Source: Azospirillum sp. (GTDB lineage Bacteria > Pseudomonadota > Alphaproteobacteria > Azospirillales > Azospirillaceae). From it: 64,000 bases of DNA. Positions 1 through 7,005 of the stretch are shown here, one piece after another. The position numbers and the translations under genes were made by a program. The stretch's first letter is position 1. Each line of letters opens with the position of its first letter. The notes beneath the pieces were generated by a model. The model was given only the letters and a program-made list of their open reading frames with translations, was not told the origin of the DNA and made no database searches. The stretch is from contig WGNK01000020.1 of NCBI GenBank assembly GCA_016124535.1, forward strand, positions 186,001 through 250,000, given 5' to 3'.

Positions 1-1233
1 CTCGGCCTGCATCCCCGTGATCCGGGGCTGGCCGCGCTGTTCGGCCTGGGGCATCAGACCGCTGCCGGAATCGCGGTGACGCCCGAGCTGGCGCTCGAAT
101 GCCCGGCGGTTTACGCATGCCTGGGATTGCTCGCCGACACGGTGGCGACGATTCCGCTGGATCTCTATCGCCGCACCGGGCCGGATTCGGCGGAACGCGC
201 CACCGACCATCCGGTTCATGCGCTGATCCACGACCGGCCCAACCCCTGGCAGAGTTCGGTCGAATGGCGCCAGCAGCTGGTCGCGGACCTGTTCGGCCAC
301 GGCAACAGCTATTCCCGCATCCGCTGGCGCGGCGACGGGCTGCCGGAAGCGCTGGAGCCGTTTCAGCCGCCCCAGGTGACGCCGTTCCGCACGCCTGCCG
401 GCGCCGTCGCTTACCGGGTCCAGCCCGACCACGGCCCGTCGGAGATCCTGCTGGCGGGCGAGCTGCTGCATGTCCGCCGCCGGCCGTTCGAGCGCGACGG
501 GCTGAAGGGCCGCTCGCCGATCGTGCTGCACCGGGAGACCATCGGGCTGGCGCTGGCGGTCTTGCGCTACACCAGCCGCTTTTTCGGCAATTCGGCCATC
601 CCCAAGGGCGGGCTCAAGGTGCCGGGCGCTTTGTCCGACAAGGCGGTCGAGGTGATCCGCGACGACTGGGACCGGCGCCACAAGGGGCCGGAAAACGCCC
701 ATCGCCTGGCGATCTTCGACAAAGGCATCGAATGGGTCGACATCGGCTCCAACAACACCGACGCGCAACTCCTCGAAATCTACCGCTTCCTGGTCGGCGA
801 GATCTCCTCCCGGGTGTTCGGCATCCCGCCCCACCTGGTCGGCGATCTTGAGCGCTCGACCAGCTGGGGGGCGGGCATCGAGCAGCAGTCGATCGGTTTC
901 GTGGTCTATTTCGTCCGCCCGATCCTGGTGGCGATCGAGCAGGCATTGAACGGCGCTCTCCTGACCGCCGAGGCGCGCCAGAAGTACTTCATCGAGTTCA
1001 ACGTCGACGGCTTGCTGCGCGGCGACTTCAAGACCCGGATGGAGGGCCTGGCACTCTGCATCCAATGGGGCCTGATGACCCCCAACGAGGCGCGGCGGCT
1101 CTTGAACCTGACGCCGCTGCCCGGTGGCGACAGCAGGCTGCAGCCGCTCAACCTGGCACCGGCGGAGAAGATCATGGACGTGTTGCTGAAGCCCGACGCC
1201 AAGGCGACGAGACAACTGGAAACGGTGCCATGA
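1..1233 (+). CDS. Phage portal protein, HK97 family (5' end cut)
   Basis: The reading frame is open from base 1, so the true start lies left of the window; 410 residues are visible. HK97-type portals form the dodecameric ring at the capsid vertex through which DNA is packaged. The family pattern is clear: an N-terminal segment on short-circuited active sites (ALECPAVYACLGLLAD), a central FFGNSAIPKGGLKVP region, FGIPPHLVGD and AGIEQQSIGFVVYF near residue 290, then a C-terminal MTPNEARRLLNL helix. The stop overlaps the start of the protease gene (ATGA at 1230-1233), so translation is probably coupled. Confidence 0.93.
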   Translation, partial: LGLHPRDPGLAALFGLGHQTAAGIAVTPELALECPAVYACLGLLADTVATIPLDLYRRTGPDSAERATDHPVHALIHDRPNPWQSSVEWRQQLVADLFGHGNSYSRIRWRGDGLPEALEPFQPPQVTPFRTPAGAVAYRVQPDHGPSEILLAGELLHVRRRPFERDGLKGRSPIVLHRETIGLALAVLRYTSRFFGNSAIPKGGLKVPGALSDKAVEVIRDDWDRRHKGPENAHRLAIFDKGIEWVDIGSNNTDAQLLEIYRFLVGEISSRVFGIPPHLVGDLERSTSWGAGIEQQSIGFVVYFVRPILVAIEQALNGALLTAEARQKYFIEFNVDGLLRGDFKTRMEGLALCIQWGLMTPNEARRLLNLTPLPGGDSRLQPLNLAPAEKIMDVLLKPDAKATRQLETVP

Positions 1234-1832
1234 GCGATCTTGAGATCGAACGCCGCGCCTTCGACGCCGGGCTGGAGCTGCGCGAGGAGGGCCAGGCGGT
1301 GTGCCTGGTCGGCCATGCCGCCCTGATCAACCAGCTGTCGGAGGATATGGGCGGCTGGCGCGAGCAGATAGCATCCGGCGCCTTCGCCGAGGCGCTCGCC
1401 AAAGACGATGTCCGGCTGCTGGTCAACCACCGCGACCTGCCGCTGGCGCGCACCCGCTCGGGCACCTTGAAGCTGTCCGAGGACAGCCGGGGTCTCGCGA
1501 TCGAGGCGACGCTGGAGCCGTCGGATCCCGACGTCCAGCGCCTGCTGCCCAAACTGAAGCGCGGCGACCTCTCGCAGATGAGCTTCGGCTTCCGGGTCGC
1601 CCCCGGCGGTCAGGACTGGGCCAAGGACGACGAGGGCCGCACCGTGCGCACGCTGAAGAAGCTGCGGCTGTTCGATGTCTCGGTGGTGACCTTCCCGGCC
1701 TATCCCCAGACCGACGTGGCGGTGCGCTCGTTCCAGGCCTGGCAGGCGACCGAAGCACGGCGCCATCGCGAGCGGCGCCATCGCGAACGGCTGGGTCGCG
1801 CGCTGGGGCAACAGGGAAAGATGGTCGGGTAG
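1230..1832 (+). CDS. HK97 family prohead protease
   Basis: This 200-residue protein matches U35-type prohead proteases, which cut the scaffold and capsid delta domain during head maturation. The start is the ATG that overlaps the portal stop; a longer open frame upstream only shadows the portal gene. Family features are VRLLVNHRDLPLART with the conserved histidine near residue 70, DLSQMSFGFRV near 115, and RLFDVSVVTFPAYPQT near 150, carrying the conserved serine regions. The C-terminus is short and basic (RRHRERRHRERLGR), containing a small internal repeat. It lies between portal and capsid as expected. Confidence 0.92.
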   Translation: MSDLEIERRAFDAGLELREEGQAVCLVGHAALINQLSEDMGGWREQIASGAFAEALAKDDVRLLVNHRDLPLARTRSGTLKLSEDSRGLAIEATLEPSDPDVQRLLPKLKRGDLSQMSFGFRVAPGGQDWAKDDEGRTVRTLKKLRLFDVSVVTFPAYPQTDVAVRSFQAWQATEARRHRERRHRERLGRALGQQGKMVG

Positions 1833-1864
1833 TACGGGCGATCCTGAATCGATCGCAATCAACC

Positions 1865-1890
1865 GGGGCCGGTCGGAAACGACCGGCCCC
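1865..1890 (+). promoter_or_regulatory. Perfect 10-bp hairpin ahead of the capsid gene
   Basis: GGGGCCGGTC (1865-1874) and GACCGGCCCC (1881-1890) form a perfect stem with a 6-base loop, followed by AAGCTTTT. It lies in the 79-bp gap between protease and capsid, just upstream of the capsid Shine-Dalgarno. It could be an attenuating terminator or an mRNA-stabilising or processing structure that raises capsid expression relative to upstream genes. The T-run is only four bases, so termination would be weak. Confidence 0.6.
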
Positions 1891-1911
1891 AAGCTTTTGG
1901 AGGGCGTGGCG

Positions 1912-3138
1912 GTGGCCGAGTTCGAACGATTGAAAACCTTGCGCGAGCAGCGCGGCAAGCTGGGCGGGGAGATGCGGGCACTCACCGACTTGGCGGAAGC
2001 CGAGAAACGCGACCTTACGGCCGAAGAGCTGGCGAAGCACGGTGAACTGTTCGACCGCCAGGACGGCTTGCGCAAACAGGTCGAGGTCTTGGAACGTCAG
2101 ATCGAGCTCGACCGCCAGCTGGCATCTGCGGCGGGCGAGGAAGAGTCGCGCCAGCGCAGCCGCGAGCCCAAGGGCACCGCGGAGCTGCAGATGGCGGGTT
2201 TTCGCAGCTATCTGCGTACCGGAACCATCCTGGGCGAAGGCTCGGAGGAGTTCCGCGCGCTCCAGGCCGGCTCCAACGTCGAAGGCGGCTATGTGGTGGC
2301 GCCGCCGACCTTCGTCACCACCCTGCTCAAGGGCCTCGACGACGCGGTGTTCATCCGCGCCAGGGCGACCAAGTACCCGCTGGCCACCTCGACCAGCCTG
2401 GGGGTGCCGACGCTCGACGGCGACCTCGACGACGCCGACTGGACCGCGGAGCTGACCACCGGCCGGGAAGACGACGGCCTCAAATTCGGCAAGCGCGAAC
2501 TGCGCCCCCATCCGCTGGCCAAGCGCATCAAAGTGTCTAAGAAGCTGCTGCGCCAGGCGGTACTGCCGATCGAGCAGATCGTCGCGTCCCGCATGAACTA
2601 CAAGTTCGGGGTCAGCCAGGAGAAGGGCTTCCTCACCGGCGACGGCGTCCAGAAGCCGCTCGGCCTGTTCACGGTGTCGAAGGACGGAATCCCGGCCGGC
2701 CGCGACATCGCGGTCGGCAATACCGCGACCGCGATCGGCTTCGACGGCCTGATCGAGGCCAAATACAGCGTCAAGGCCCAGTACTGGCCGCGTTCGGCCT
2801 GGCTGTTCCACCGCGACGCGGTCAAGGCCCTGACCAAGCTCAAGGACGGCGACAGCCAGTATATCTGGCGCCAGTCGGTCAAGGAAGACGAGCCCGACAT
2901 GCTGCTGGGCCGGCCGCTGACGATCAGCGAATTCGCCCCCAACACCTTCACCACCGGCAAGCTGGTCGGCCTGTTCGGAGATCTCAGCTTCTACTGGATC
3001 GCCGATGCCCTCGATCTCCAGGTCCAGCGCCTGGTCGAACTCTACGCCGAGACCAACCAGGACGGCTTCATCGGCCGGCTGGAAACCGACGGCATGCCGG
3101 TACTGGCCGAAGCCTTCGCCCGCGTCAAGCTGGCGTAA
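1912..3138 (+). CDS. Phage major capsid protein, HK97 fold
   Basis: This is the major capsid subunit (408 residues). Residues 1-80 are charged and helical (LREQRGKLGGEMRALTDLAE onward), the typical delta/scaffold domain removed by the protease. The HK97 core begins around residue 90 with a GSNVEGGYVVAPP motif and contains KRIKVSKKLLRQ, GDGVQKPLGLF and a C-terminal DGMPVLAEAFARVKL typical of the family. I chose GTG at 1912 because GGAGGG at 1899-1904 gives a 7-base spacing. The TTG at 1897 and GTG at 1906 in the same frame are too close to, or overlap, that site. Confidence 0.92.
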   Translation: MAEFERLKTLREQRGKLGGEMRALTDLAEAEKRDLTAEELAKHGELFDRQDGLRKQVEVLERQIELDRQLASAAGEEESRQRSREPKGTAELQMAGFRSYLRTGTILGEGSEEFRALQAGSNVEGGYVVAPPTFVTTLLKGLDDAVFIRARATKYPLATSTSLGVPTLDGDLDDADWTAELTTGREDDGLKFGKRELRPHPLAKRIKVSKKLLRQAVLPIEQIVASRMNYKFGVSQEKGFLTGDGVQKPLGLFTVSKDGIPAGRDIAVGNTATAIGFDGLIEAKYSVKAQYWPRSAWLFHRDAVKALTKLKDGDSQYIWRQSVKEDEPDMLLGRPLTISEFAPNTFTTGKLVGLFGDLSFYWIADALDLQVQRLVELYAETNQDGFIGRLETDGMPVLAEAFARVKLA

Positions 3139-3153
3139 CCGGGGAGATTTTCG

Positions 3154-3591
3154 ATGTCAGAACAACTCGCCACCGAGGTCAAGGCGACCCTGATCCAGGC
3201 GGCCCTGGCCGACGGCCAGACCGATCCGGCCTCCACCGCGATCGACATGGCCGGCTTCGACGGCGTGCTGCTGGTCGGGATCGTCGGCGCGGTCACCGCC
3301 ACCGGCACCGTGACCCTGGCGGCCGAGCAGTCGGCCGACAACGGCGCCGCCGATCCCTTCACACCGGTCGCCGGCGCCAGCGCGGCGGCCGACGACCAGG
3401 ACGGCAACAAGCTGCTGATGCTCGACCTCTACCGGCCGCGCGAGCGCTTCATCCGCACCCAGCTCACCCGCGGCACCGCCAACAGCGTCTATGGCGGCAC
3501 CCTGGCGCTGCAATATGCCGGCCGCAGCCGACCGACCGAGCATGACGCCGCGACGCTGGCGGCCGTGGCACTGGTGATCCCAACCGCGTGA
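3154..3591 (+). CDS. Hypothetical phage head protein
   Basis: This 145-residue protein directly follows the capsid with a 15-bp gap and its own AGATTTTCG leader. The sequence is Ala/Thr/Gly-rich and beta-prone (VGAVTATGTVTLAAEQSAD) with no catalytic motif, membrane segment or signal peptide. Its position and composition suggest a capsid decoration or other small head protein, but I do not recognise a named family with certainty. It ends 10 bp before the next small head gene, so both are probably co-translated with the capsid. Confidence 0.7.
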   Translation: MSEQLATEVKATLIQAALADGQTDPASTAIDMAGFDGVLLVGIVGAVTATGTVTLAAEQSADNGAADPFTPVAGASAAADDQDGNKLLMLDLYRPRERFIRTQLTRGTANSVYGGTLALQYAGRSRPTEHDAATLAAVALVIPTA

Positions 3592-3601
3592 GGGCCGCAC
3601 C

Positions 3602-3829
3602 ATGAGTTACGTGCCGAAGAACTATCAAGACCAGGGCGGCGACCGCACCGTGATCGGCGGCGTGCTGCAGGTGGCCGCCGGCGGCAGCATCGTCGGCGCC
3701 GACGGCTCCCAGGCCGCCGCGATCGCCGACGTGCCCACCGCCGGTGCCGCCTTGGCCGCCGCCAACGCCACGGCGATCAACGCCATTCTGGCGGTCCTGC
3801 GCGCCACCGGCCAGATCGCCGCGACCTGA
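3602..3829 (+). CDS. Small head-fibre-like phage protein
   Basis: A 75-residue protein that starts MSYVPKNYQDQGGDRTVIGG and continues LQVAAGGSIVGADGSQAAAI, then an Ala-rich helix. This pattern (an N-terminal YVPKNY-like segment, then a GG-rich strand, then spaced Ala repeats ending in a LRATGQI-like tail) is common in small proteins annotated as head fibre proteins in HK97-like phages. No enzymatic motif is visible. It lies between the head gene and the connector gene, which supports a virion structural role. Function is inferred from position and pattern only. Confidence 0.65.
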   Translation: MSYVPKNYQDQGGDRTVIGGVLQVAAGGSIVGADGSQAAAIADVPTAGAALAAANATAINAILAVLRATGQIAAT

Positions 3830-3834
3830 CGCCC

Positions 3835-4413
3835 ATGCTCACCATCCTGACCCCTCCGACGGAATCAGCGCTCGTCGACCTCGCCACGGTCAAGGACGAG
3901 TTCGGCATCCAGGGCACCGACCACGACGCCAGGCTTACCCGCTGGATCCGCCAGGCGACCGCCCGGCTGGCCTCGGCGTGCGGGCGTGACGGGTTCGGCA
4001 GAATCGCGGCCGAGGAACGCTTCGACCACCACCAGTCGCGGCTGAAGCTTTCCTGGCGGCCGGTCAACGCGGTCACTTCGGTTGTGGTCGCCGGTACGCC
4101 CCTGGGGTCTGAGGAATGGCGGCTCGACGGCCGCTTCCTCGACCGCCTGGTCATGGGCCGGCCGGCTTGCTGGTCGATGGTGCCAATCCTAGTGACTTAC
4201 GACGCCGGCTGGGACCTGCCCGACGGCGCCCCCGACGAGCTCGTCGAAGCCTGCATCGCCCTGGTCAAGGCGCACTGGCACGGCCGCGACCGGGATCCCG
4301 CCCTGCGCAACGAGAGCGTGGAGGGTGTGATGTCCCAGAGCTGGCAGACCGTCGGCGATACCGGCGTGCCGCCCGGCATCCTCGACCCGATCATCCGGTA
4401 CCGTTGGGAATGA
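3835..4413 (+). CDS. Head-tail connector protein (gp6-like)
   Basis: This 192-residue protein resembles HK97 gp6-type adaptors, which sit under the portal ring and link it to the tail. Typical traits are an N-terminal helix bundle region (LATVKDEFGIQGTDHDARL), a beta-rich middle with LKLSWRPVNAVTSVVV, and VPILVTYDAGWDLPDGAPDE followed by a long helix VEACIALVKAHWHGRDRDP. Its stop overlaps the next start in ATGA (4410-4413), so the connector genes look translationally coupled. Confidence 0.85.
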   Translation: MLTILTPPTESALVDLATVKDEFGIQGTDHDARLTRWIRQATARLASACGRDGFGRIAAEERFDHHQSRLKLSWRPVNAVTSVVVAGTPLGSEEWRLDGRFLDRLVMGRPACWSMVPILVTYDAGWDLPDGAPDELVEACIALVKAHWHGRDRDPALRNESVEGVMSQSWQTVGDTGVPPGILDPIIRYRWE

Positions 4414-4727
4414 ACGCCGCCGTCGCGATCGCCGCCCTCGACCGCGGGCTCGCCGCCGGCGGCGAAACCGTGACCGTGCTGCGCGAAGGCGCCGATCCGG
4501 CGACCGTGCCCGCCAAGACTCTCGGCGGCGGCGGGTTCGAACCCTATGGCGACGGCGGCCAACAGCGCTTCGATCTGGTGCTGTCGCGGACCGGGCTCGA
4601 AGACCTGCTGCCGCTTCGGGTCACCGACCGATTGCTGGTCGCCGGCGTCGAGCGTGCGGTCCGGGACATCCGGACCACCGCGATCGGCGCCCAAACCGTG
4701 CGGATCGAACTCACCGTCGAAGGTTGA
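4410..4727 (+). CDS. Putative head-tail joining protein
   Basis: A 105-residue protein starting at the ATG that overlaps the connector stop; the longer frame upstream is a shadow of that gene. It contains VTVLREGADPATVPAKTLGG and LLPLRVTDRLLVAGVERAV, a small beta-barrel pattern like that of head-closure (stopper) proteins found at this position in HK97-like phages. The assignment rests on order (connector, stopper, tail-completion, terminator, tube) rather than on a diagnostic motif. It ends 1 bp before the next start. Confidence 0.6.
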   Translation: MNAAVAIAALDRGLAAGGETVTVLREGADPATVPAKTLGGGGFEPYGDGGQQRFDLVLSRTGLEDLLPLRVTDRLLVAGVERAVRDIRTTAIGAQTVRIELTVEG

Positions 4728-4728
4728 G

Positions 4729-5430
4729 ATGGCCACACCCGCCGAATGCGTCCACCTGCTGCTGGACCTGCCCGAGCTGCAGGGTCTGAAGGGACCCGAG
4801 GCCTCGGCCCGCCTGGCGACTGCCGCCCGCGAGGCCCGCGCCGAGGTCGAAGCGGACCAGGGCGTCTATCCGACCACCCTGTTCGTCGACGGCCGCCAAA
4901 GCGGCTCGGAAGATCAGGTCCGCCCCGGCGGCACCATCGAGTACCACTTCCAGGTCGTGGGCGACGTGGTCGACGCAGTGTATCGCCTGCTGGTCGAGGC
5001 CTCGCCGGTCGGGCCCGCCAAGGCCGGCCACTATCGTGACGATCACTGGCTCTACGTCAACGGCCGCCGCCGCGATGCCTCGGCCGAGGGCGCCCGGATC
5101 GAGCTGGTACCCGGCGACGAGGTCGTGTTCCTCAACAGCCGTCCTTACGCCCGCAAGATCGAGGGCGGCTTCCGGCGCATTCACCCCGATCCCGCGGTCA
5201 GCGACTACAAGCGCCGGCGTTACGGCAAGAAGGTCCGCCGGGCCGGCCAATCGGTGCAGGCGCCCGGCGGCGTCTACGAGCTGGTGGTCAGGGAGGCGCG
5301 CCGGCGGTTCCACAACTGGCCAGTCGATATCATCTTCGCCTACCGCGCCGCGGCCCCAGACGGCGCCACACTGGCGACGGGCAAACGCCGCGCGGAGCGC
5401 TATCCGGCCATCCTGATCCGGGTGCTCTAG
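4729..5430 (+). CDS. Putative tail-completion protein (HK97 gp10-like position)
   Basis: A 233-residue protein beginning MATPAECVHLLLDLPELQG. The N-terminal half has two helices with alternating Ala/Glu; the middle has a VGPAKAGHYRDDHWLYVNGR segment and PGDEVVFLNSRPYARKIEGG, which resembles the NPLPYAxxIE signature of HK97 gp10-type neck or tail-completion proteins. It is longer than typical gp10 members (about 110-150 residues). A basic stretch (DYKRRRYGKKVRR) follows. The neighbours on both sides are connector genes, supporting a neck role. Confidence 0.6.
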   Translation: MATPAECVHLLLDLPELQGLKGPEASARLATAAREARAEVEADQGVYPTTLFVDGRQSGSEDQVRPGGTIEYHFQVVGDVVDAVYRLLVEASPVGPAKAGHYRDDHWLYVNGRRRDASAEGARIELVPGDEVVFLNSRPYARKIEGGFRRIHPDPAVSDYKRRRYGKKVRRAGQSVQAPGGVYELVVREARRRFHNWPVDIIFAYRAAAPDGATLATGKRRAERYPAILIRVL

Positions 5431-5892
5431 ATGCTGGCCCCGATCGAGGAGGCCTGCAGGGCGGCGCTCGATGCCGCCGCCGGCGGCTGGCCGCTGCGCT
5501 GGCCGGGCGAGGCTTGGGGCCCCGATGTCAAGGTGAGCCCGGGAGGACTGCCGATCGACGACGCCGGCGCGCCGGTGCCGTTCATAGAGGTCGAACTCTC
5601 GGGCGGCAAGGCGCGCCGGGTATCTTTTCCCTCGGCCGACGGCAAGTGCCGCTTCGAGCGCGCGGGCACGCTCCGGCTGATCCTCAGCATTGGCAGCACC
5701 GCGGGGACGGCCGGGCTCGACGCCCGGGCTTCGGCGCTCTCCACGGCATTGGGCGGTAAGGTTCCGATCCGTGAGCCTGACCGCCTGTTCTCGACCGGCG
5801 TCGTCGAGGCCGCCGCCGCGCCTGCCGCCGGGGACGGCACGCGGCTCTCGGCCGTGCTGTCGCTGCCCTTCACCTTTTCCTACCGCGCATGA
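5431..5892 (+). CDS. Putative tail terminator protein
   Basis: This 153-residue protein begins immediately after the previous stop (no gap). It opens with MLAPIEEACRAALDAAAG and has an RLILSIGSTAGTAGLDARA segment and LSLPFTFSYRA at its end, the layout of small tail-terminator or tail-completion proteins (DUF4128 or gpU-like) that cap the tail tube before head joining. No enzymatic motif is seen. It lies directly upstream of the tail tube gene, as terminators normally do. Confidence 0.6.
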   Translation: MLAPIEEACRAALDAAAGGWPLRWPGEAWGPDVKVSPGGLPIDDAGAPVPFIEVELSGGKARRVSFPSADGKCRFERAGTLRLILSIGSTAGTAGLDARASALSTALGGKVPIREPDRLFSTGVVEAAAAPAAGDGTRLSAVLSLPFTFSYRA

Positions 5893-5902
5893 GGTCCTCA
5901 AG

Positions 5903-6352
5903 ATGTCTGTCACCACGTCCGCCGGCACCACCATCGCGATCGGCACCACGGCCGCCGATCCCGCCACCGACACCTTCGACCCGATCGGCGAGGTCACCGA
6001 CATCGGCGAGTTCGGCCGGGTCTACCAGGTGATCAAGCACCAGCCGCTGGCGTCCCGCAACACCATCAAGCGCAAGGGTGCCCGCGACGACGGCACGGTG
6101 CAGCTCACCCTGGCCCGCGACCTCGGCGACGCCGGGCAGCTTGCTGCCAAGGCGGCACTCGACGACGACGGCGAGTTCAACTTCCGGATCGAGCTGCCGG
6201 ATAAAGCGACCCCGACCGGCCACGGCTCGCGCTTCGAGTTCAAGGCCCTGGTCACCGAGTTCACCACCAACCCCGGCAACGCCAACGTCAATGTCGGCGC
6301 CAAGATCAAGCTGGAGATCAGCGGCGACATCACCGAAACCGCCGCAACCTGA
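5903..6352 (+). CDS. Major tail (tube) protein
   Basis: A 149-residue Thr/Gly/Asp-rich beta protein starting MSVTTSAGTTIAIGTTAADP. It follows the typical tube-subunit order: an early conserved D-x-I-G-E-V-x-D-I segment, a KRKGARDDGTVQLTLAR strand, and C-terminal FEFKALVTEFTTNPGNANVN and KLEISGDITE. The start is the ATG at 5903, 10 bp after the previous stop; the longer upstream frame is a shadow. The tail chaperone follows 20 bp later, as in most siphophages. Confidence 0.85.
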   Translation: MSVTTSAGTTIAIGTTAADPATDTFDPIGEVTDIGEFGRVYQVIKHQPLASRNTIKRKGARDDGTVQLTLARDLGDAGQLAAKAALDDDGEFNFRIELPDKATPTGHGSRFEFKALVTEFTTNPGNANVNVGAKIKLEISGDITETAAT

Positions 6353-6372
6353 CCCAGGGAGCCTGAACCCCA

Positions 6373-6738
6373 ATGAACGAACTGACCAAAGGCGAGGTCG
6401 TCATCACTCTTGACGGCCAGGAAGTGACCCTGAAGCCCTCTCTGGGGGCGTTCACCGTGCTGTCCAGCCGCTACGAGACCTATGGCGAGCTCTTGCGCCT
6501 GCTCGCCGCCGGCAATGTGCCGGCGATCATCCAGGTCTTGCGCCAGGGGCTGGGGCTGACCGACGCCCAGGCCAAGCGCCTGCCGAACCAGCTGTTCAGT
6601 ACCGGCGTTTCCGACCTGATCGATCCCGTCTCCGACTATGTGTTCCGGCTGTTCAATGCTGGCAAGAGCCCGGCCGAAGTCATGGCGGCCCAGGCGGAGG
6701 CGGCCGGCAGCGGCGCCGAAAACCCTTCCCGGGCCTGA
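6373..6738 (+). CDS. Tail assembly chaperone (GTA gp10-like, Phage_TAC type)
   Basis: This 121-residue protein (opening MNELTKGEVVITLDGQEVTL, then LKPSLGAFTVLSSRY) matches the gene-transfer-agent/phage tail assembly chaperone family. These chaperones bind the tape measure and recruit tube subunits. It lies between the tube and tape-measure genes. In many phages this gene carries a programmed -1 frameshift that makes a longer form. Here the -1 frame is open across the stop and continues to 7004, and its stretch after 6738 reads as protein, so an extended product is plausible, although no canonical X XXY YYZ heptamer is visible near the stop. Confidence 0.82.
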   Translation: MNELTKGEVVITLDGQEVTLKPSLGAFTVLSSRYETYGELLRLLAAGNVPAIIQVLRQGLGLTDAQAKRLPNQLFSTGVSDLIDPVSDYVFRLFNAGKSPAEVMAAQAEAAGSGAENPSRA

Positions 6739-7004
6739 GCTTTCAGGACTATGCGGCTTGCCTCTACCGCCATGCCACCGGCTGGCTCGGCTGGAGCGAT
6801 GCGGACGCGATGGCGGCGTCGATTCACCGCATCGAGCAGGCCATGCAGGGCAAGATCGACTTCCTGAAGGGGACCGACCCGTGGCGCCGGCCCGAACCCC
6901 GGGCCAAGCCGCCGCTCACCCCCGACGGCAGCCTCGACCGCGCCGCGGTCGCCGCCAGGGTGGCCGCCGCTTTCCGGGACTTTGCCAAGAAACGGGCTGC
7001 CTGA
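6738..7004 (+). CDS. Second part of the tail chaperone (frameshift extension or separate small gene)
   Basis: The frame at 6738-7004 translates as SFQDYAACLYRHATGWLG... to RDFAKKRAA and ends 1 bp before the tape-measure ATG. It is in the -1 frame relative to the chaperone gene. The first in-frame ATG is 6810 (64 residues), but that leaves out the SFQDYAACLYRHATG stretch, which looks coded, and its GGAG is 13 bases away. A -1 frameshift near 6717-6735 would fuse it to the upstream protein, as lambda gpG-T. A CTG at 6735 overlapping the upstream TGA is another possible start. Confidence 0.6.
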   Translation, partial: SFQDYAACLYRHATGWLGWSDADAMAASIHRIEQAMQGKIDFLKGTDPWRRPEPRAKPPLTPDGSLDRAAVAARVAAAFRDFAKKRAA

Positions 7005-7005
7005 C

